Origin: Vulcanimicrobiota bacterium
GTDB lineage: Bacteria; Vulcanimicrobiota; Vulcanimicrobiia; Vulcanimicrobiales; Vulcanimicrobiaceae
DNA length: 23,826 bases
Assembly: GCA_019245275.1 (NCBI GenBank)
Contig: JAFARW010000039.1
Location: 1 to 23,826 of the forward strand
Direction of reading: 5' to 3'
In this document: one piece after another, positions 22,273 to 23,826 of the stretch
Position numbering within the stretch: the stretch's first letter is position 1
How the letters are laid out: every line of letters begins with the position of its first letter
Program-made: the position numbers and the translations under genes
Notes under the pieces: generated by a model
The model's input: only the letters and a program-made list of their open reading frames with translations
Told to the model about the DNA's origin: nothing
Databases searched by the model: none

Positions 22273-22710
22273 TTAGGTGCGCAGATGCGATGGCCCTTGG
22301 CCGAACATCTTCGCGTCGTCGCGCGCCATCACGTCGATCACGAGTTCGTCGGGGTCGCACTGGCCGTACAACTCCTCAAAATGGTGGTCTTCGGCGACAT
22401 CCGCGACCTTGAACGTTTCCATGAAGCCGTTGAGATGTTCGATGCGGCCTTTCGACGCGCGAGCCTGAACGATTTCGGCGATCTGCTCTTCGAACTCAGA
22501 GGAGCGAACGAGTTCGATGAATTCGTCTTCGGAAAAGCGCAGCTTTCGAAGCAGCCACGCGCTGAGTCCCGGCGTGATGAAATACGGTCCCGGGTCGCCG
22601 CCTACCAGAGAAGCGCGCGCCTTATCGATCGTCCGCGGCAGCATCATCAGGTCGGCGAGCCGTTCGCGCGGGCTGCGCGGAGGCGCACCGCGCAAATTCA
22701 GCGGTTTCAC
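22273..22710 (-). CDS. DUF5069 family protein
   Basis: The 145-aa cytoplasmic-looking product matches the DUF5069 pattern: LNLRGAPPRSPRERLADLMMLPRTIDKARA at the N-terminus, then PYFITPGLSAWLLRKLRFSEDEFIELVRS and a helical, acidic middle. No function is known to me for this family. The start is GTG, overlapping the stop of the upstream protease gene by four bases (GTGA), which indicates translational coupling. An additional C-terminal region (about 85-145, including DPDELVIDVMARDDAKM) goes beyond the short core I know for the family. Confidence 0.8.
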   Translation of the reverse strand: MKPLNLRGAPPRSPRERLADLMMLPRTIDKARASLVGGDPGPYFITPGLSAWLLRKLRFSEDEFIELVRSSEFEEQIAEIVQARASKGRIEHLNGFMETFKVADVAEDHHFEELYGQCDPDELVIDVMARDDAKMFGQGPSHLRT

Positions 22711-23826
22711 ACGTAGTCAGCCAAAACGAGGTCCACATTGCGTTGCTCCGTACCACGTTTGAGCGTGAGCGTCAGGTGCTGCCCCGAGGGTCCCTGCAGC
22801 ATTTCACGTGCTTGCGATAGCGTAAGTTGTTTTCCGTCGATCAACGCGATGACGTCACCTTTGCGTATGTTCTGATTCGCAGCCGGCGTGTGTGTCAAGA
22901 CGTCGAAAACCGTGACGTTGCTACCGACATTGACCAGGAACAGTCCCGACCGATCATAGGCATCGGGTGCCGCAAATGAGTCGTTCGGGCGCAAACCGAT
23001 ACGTTGATCCGGATAATCAAACGTTACCGCGAACCGCTTCCAAACCGCGCCGCCGATGTTGCCGCTAATGTCGGTCGACGCGAACGCGCCGGCGTTTGTT
23101 GTACTGAATGACGTGACAACGTTCGGAATCGTAAAAGCACCAAGGCGAAGATCGCGAATGCGGCCGAACCGAGCCGTTGCGCCGCCGCCGACGCCGATGC
23201 CGAGCGTGCCGGTTGGCGCATTCGCATTCGGCGCGATCTCAGGATGAGCGTTGACGAACGGCGTCACGAGTGACAGGGATCCGCGCGCGCCGGTGTCGAC
23301 CGTAAACCATCCCTTGATGCCGTCGACGCTGGCGCGAATGGCGGGCGTGTCGTCGTCGAATGCGAAATCGATTGGGTTGGCCAATTCAGGATCGCCACTG
23401 CCGCGTGGCGTGAAGATGATACGCCGATTCGCATAATCGAAGGTCGTTATGAATCGCGCCAAAACTTCGTGCCCAATCAGGCCATCGACGTGCAGACCGG
23501 TGGCAACGCCGAAGCTTCGCGCAATATCAAGTACGACGAAGTCCTGATTAGTGATCTGCGCGCCATTCAGGTCGAGACTCTTTACCTGCGTAAACGCCGT
23601 CTGTTCACGCGTCGCACCGATGCCGCCGATTTTCGCGCTGCCTTGTTCCGCCGCCTTGAGGTCGGCGGCCACTTGCGGCGTAATGATGTTTGCGCCGCCG
23701 CTGTCGAAAATGAACGTATACGGCCCCTTACCGTTAAGCTTCGCGCGGACGTACACGTGATTTTCAACGAGATCGAACGGTACGGTAACACTTTGTGCGC
23801 CGTTGAGGGTGTAATCGTGTGCGGTC
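22707..23826 (-). CDS. Retropepsin-like aspartyl protease with two protease domains and PDZ (5' end outside window)
   Basis: Partial: the frame stays open to the window edge, so the N-terminus, and probably a signal peptide, is missing. In the visible 373 codons there are two clan-AA aspartyl protease units. The first has FIFDSGGAN (active D, with Ser in place of Thr) and HVDGLIGHEVL. The second has FTVDTGARG. A C-terminal PDZ domain (about the last 90 residues) has NQNIRKGDVIALIDGKQLTLSQAREML. Single-chain enzymes with two units can form an internal pseudodimer; this and substrate identity are inferences. The PDZ domain could guide substrate binding. It ends four bases into the DUF5069 gene. 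The GTG at 23754-23756 is not the true start, because in-frame residues with family-like sequence continue upstream. Confidence 0.88.
   Translation of the reverse strand, partial: TAHDYTLNGAQSVTVPFDLVENHVYVRAKLNGKGPYTFIFDSGGANIITPQVAADLKAAEQGSAKIGGIGATREQTAFTQVKSLDLNGAQITNQDFVVLDIARSFGVATGLHVDGLIGHEVLARFITTFDYANRRIIFTPRGSGDPELANPIDFAFDDDTPAIRASVDGIKGWFTVDTGARGSLSLVTPFVNAHPEIAPNANAPTGTLGIGVGGGATARFGRIRDLRLGAFTIPNVVTSFSTTNAGAFASTDISGNIGGAVWKRFAVTFDYPDQRIGLRPNDSFAAPDAYDRSGLFLVNVGSNVTVFDVLTHTPAANQNIRKGDVIALIDGKQLTLSQAREMLQGPSGQHLTLTLKRGTEQRNVDLVLADYV

Noticed and set aside
1..23826. CRISPR array, phage, toxin-antitoxin or known defence system
   Set aside because: No regularly spaced repeats, and no nuclease, toxin or antitoxin genes were seen on either strand.

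Overview
The window looks like chromosomal DNA of a diderm (Gram-negative-type) bacterium with moderately high GC and many GTG starts. The diderm inference rests on a full-length RND exporter and a TonB-like protein. The conserved gene orders (apt/rel; rpsF-ssb-rpsR-rplI-dnaB) and a LonC-type protease recall Terrabacteria-like lineages. Several secreted families here remind me of uncultured groups such as Eremiobacterota (WPS-2), but that placement is a tentative inference. There is no mobile element, phage gene, CRISPR array or integrase. No gene-free stretch exceeds 300 bases; the longest is 191 bases (9769-9959), upstream of rpsF.

Region 1 (1-1953): small envelope or secreted proteins. These are a glycine-zipper exported protein, a TonB-like protein without a recognisable TonB C-terminal domain, and a 98-aa exported protein with a duplicated aromatic motif. 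A strong intrinsic terminator lies directly on the start of the TonB-like gene.

Region 2 (1954-6383): purine salvage and stringent response. apt is followed by two tandem, translationally coupled secreted paralogs, then a bifunctional Rel, then a TauE/SafE permease that seems to start at a non-canonical codon.

Region 3 (6385-9768, minus strand): a large RND exporter with no adaptor or outer-membrane partner in view.

Region 4 (9889-15789, plus strand): a housekeeping operon, rpsF-ssb-[class A beta-lactamase]-rpsR-rplI-[lonC]-dnaB. It is preceded by a structured leader that may be an S6:S18 autoregulatory element. The beta-lactamase and the Lon protease are extra genes within a ribosome/replication operon.

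Region 5 (15786-19464): on the minus strand, a gamma-carbonic-anhydrase-like protein lacking one metal-binding His. On the plus strand, a run of a small hypothetical gene, a beta-propeller, a DUF899 thioredoxin-fold protein and a four-helix membrane protein, then tRNA-Thr(CGT) and an FMN-binding PNPOx-like gene starting 4 bases after the tRNA CCA.

Region 6 (19461-23826, minus strand): a compact run transcribed towards lower coordinates. It holds a double-domain aspartyl protease with PDZ (cut by the window end), a DUF5069 protein, an exported paralog of the first gene in the window, and an exported S15/CocE-type hydrolase.

I do not see an obvious new defence or mobile system. The most interesting signals are the insertions of unrelated genes into conserved operons, the altered metal site in the carbonic-anhydrase homologue, the tRNA/mRNA junction, and the terminator-on-start arrangement.
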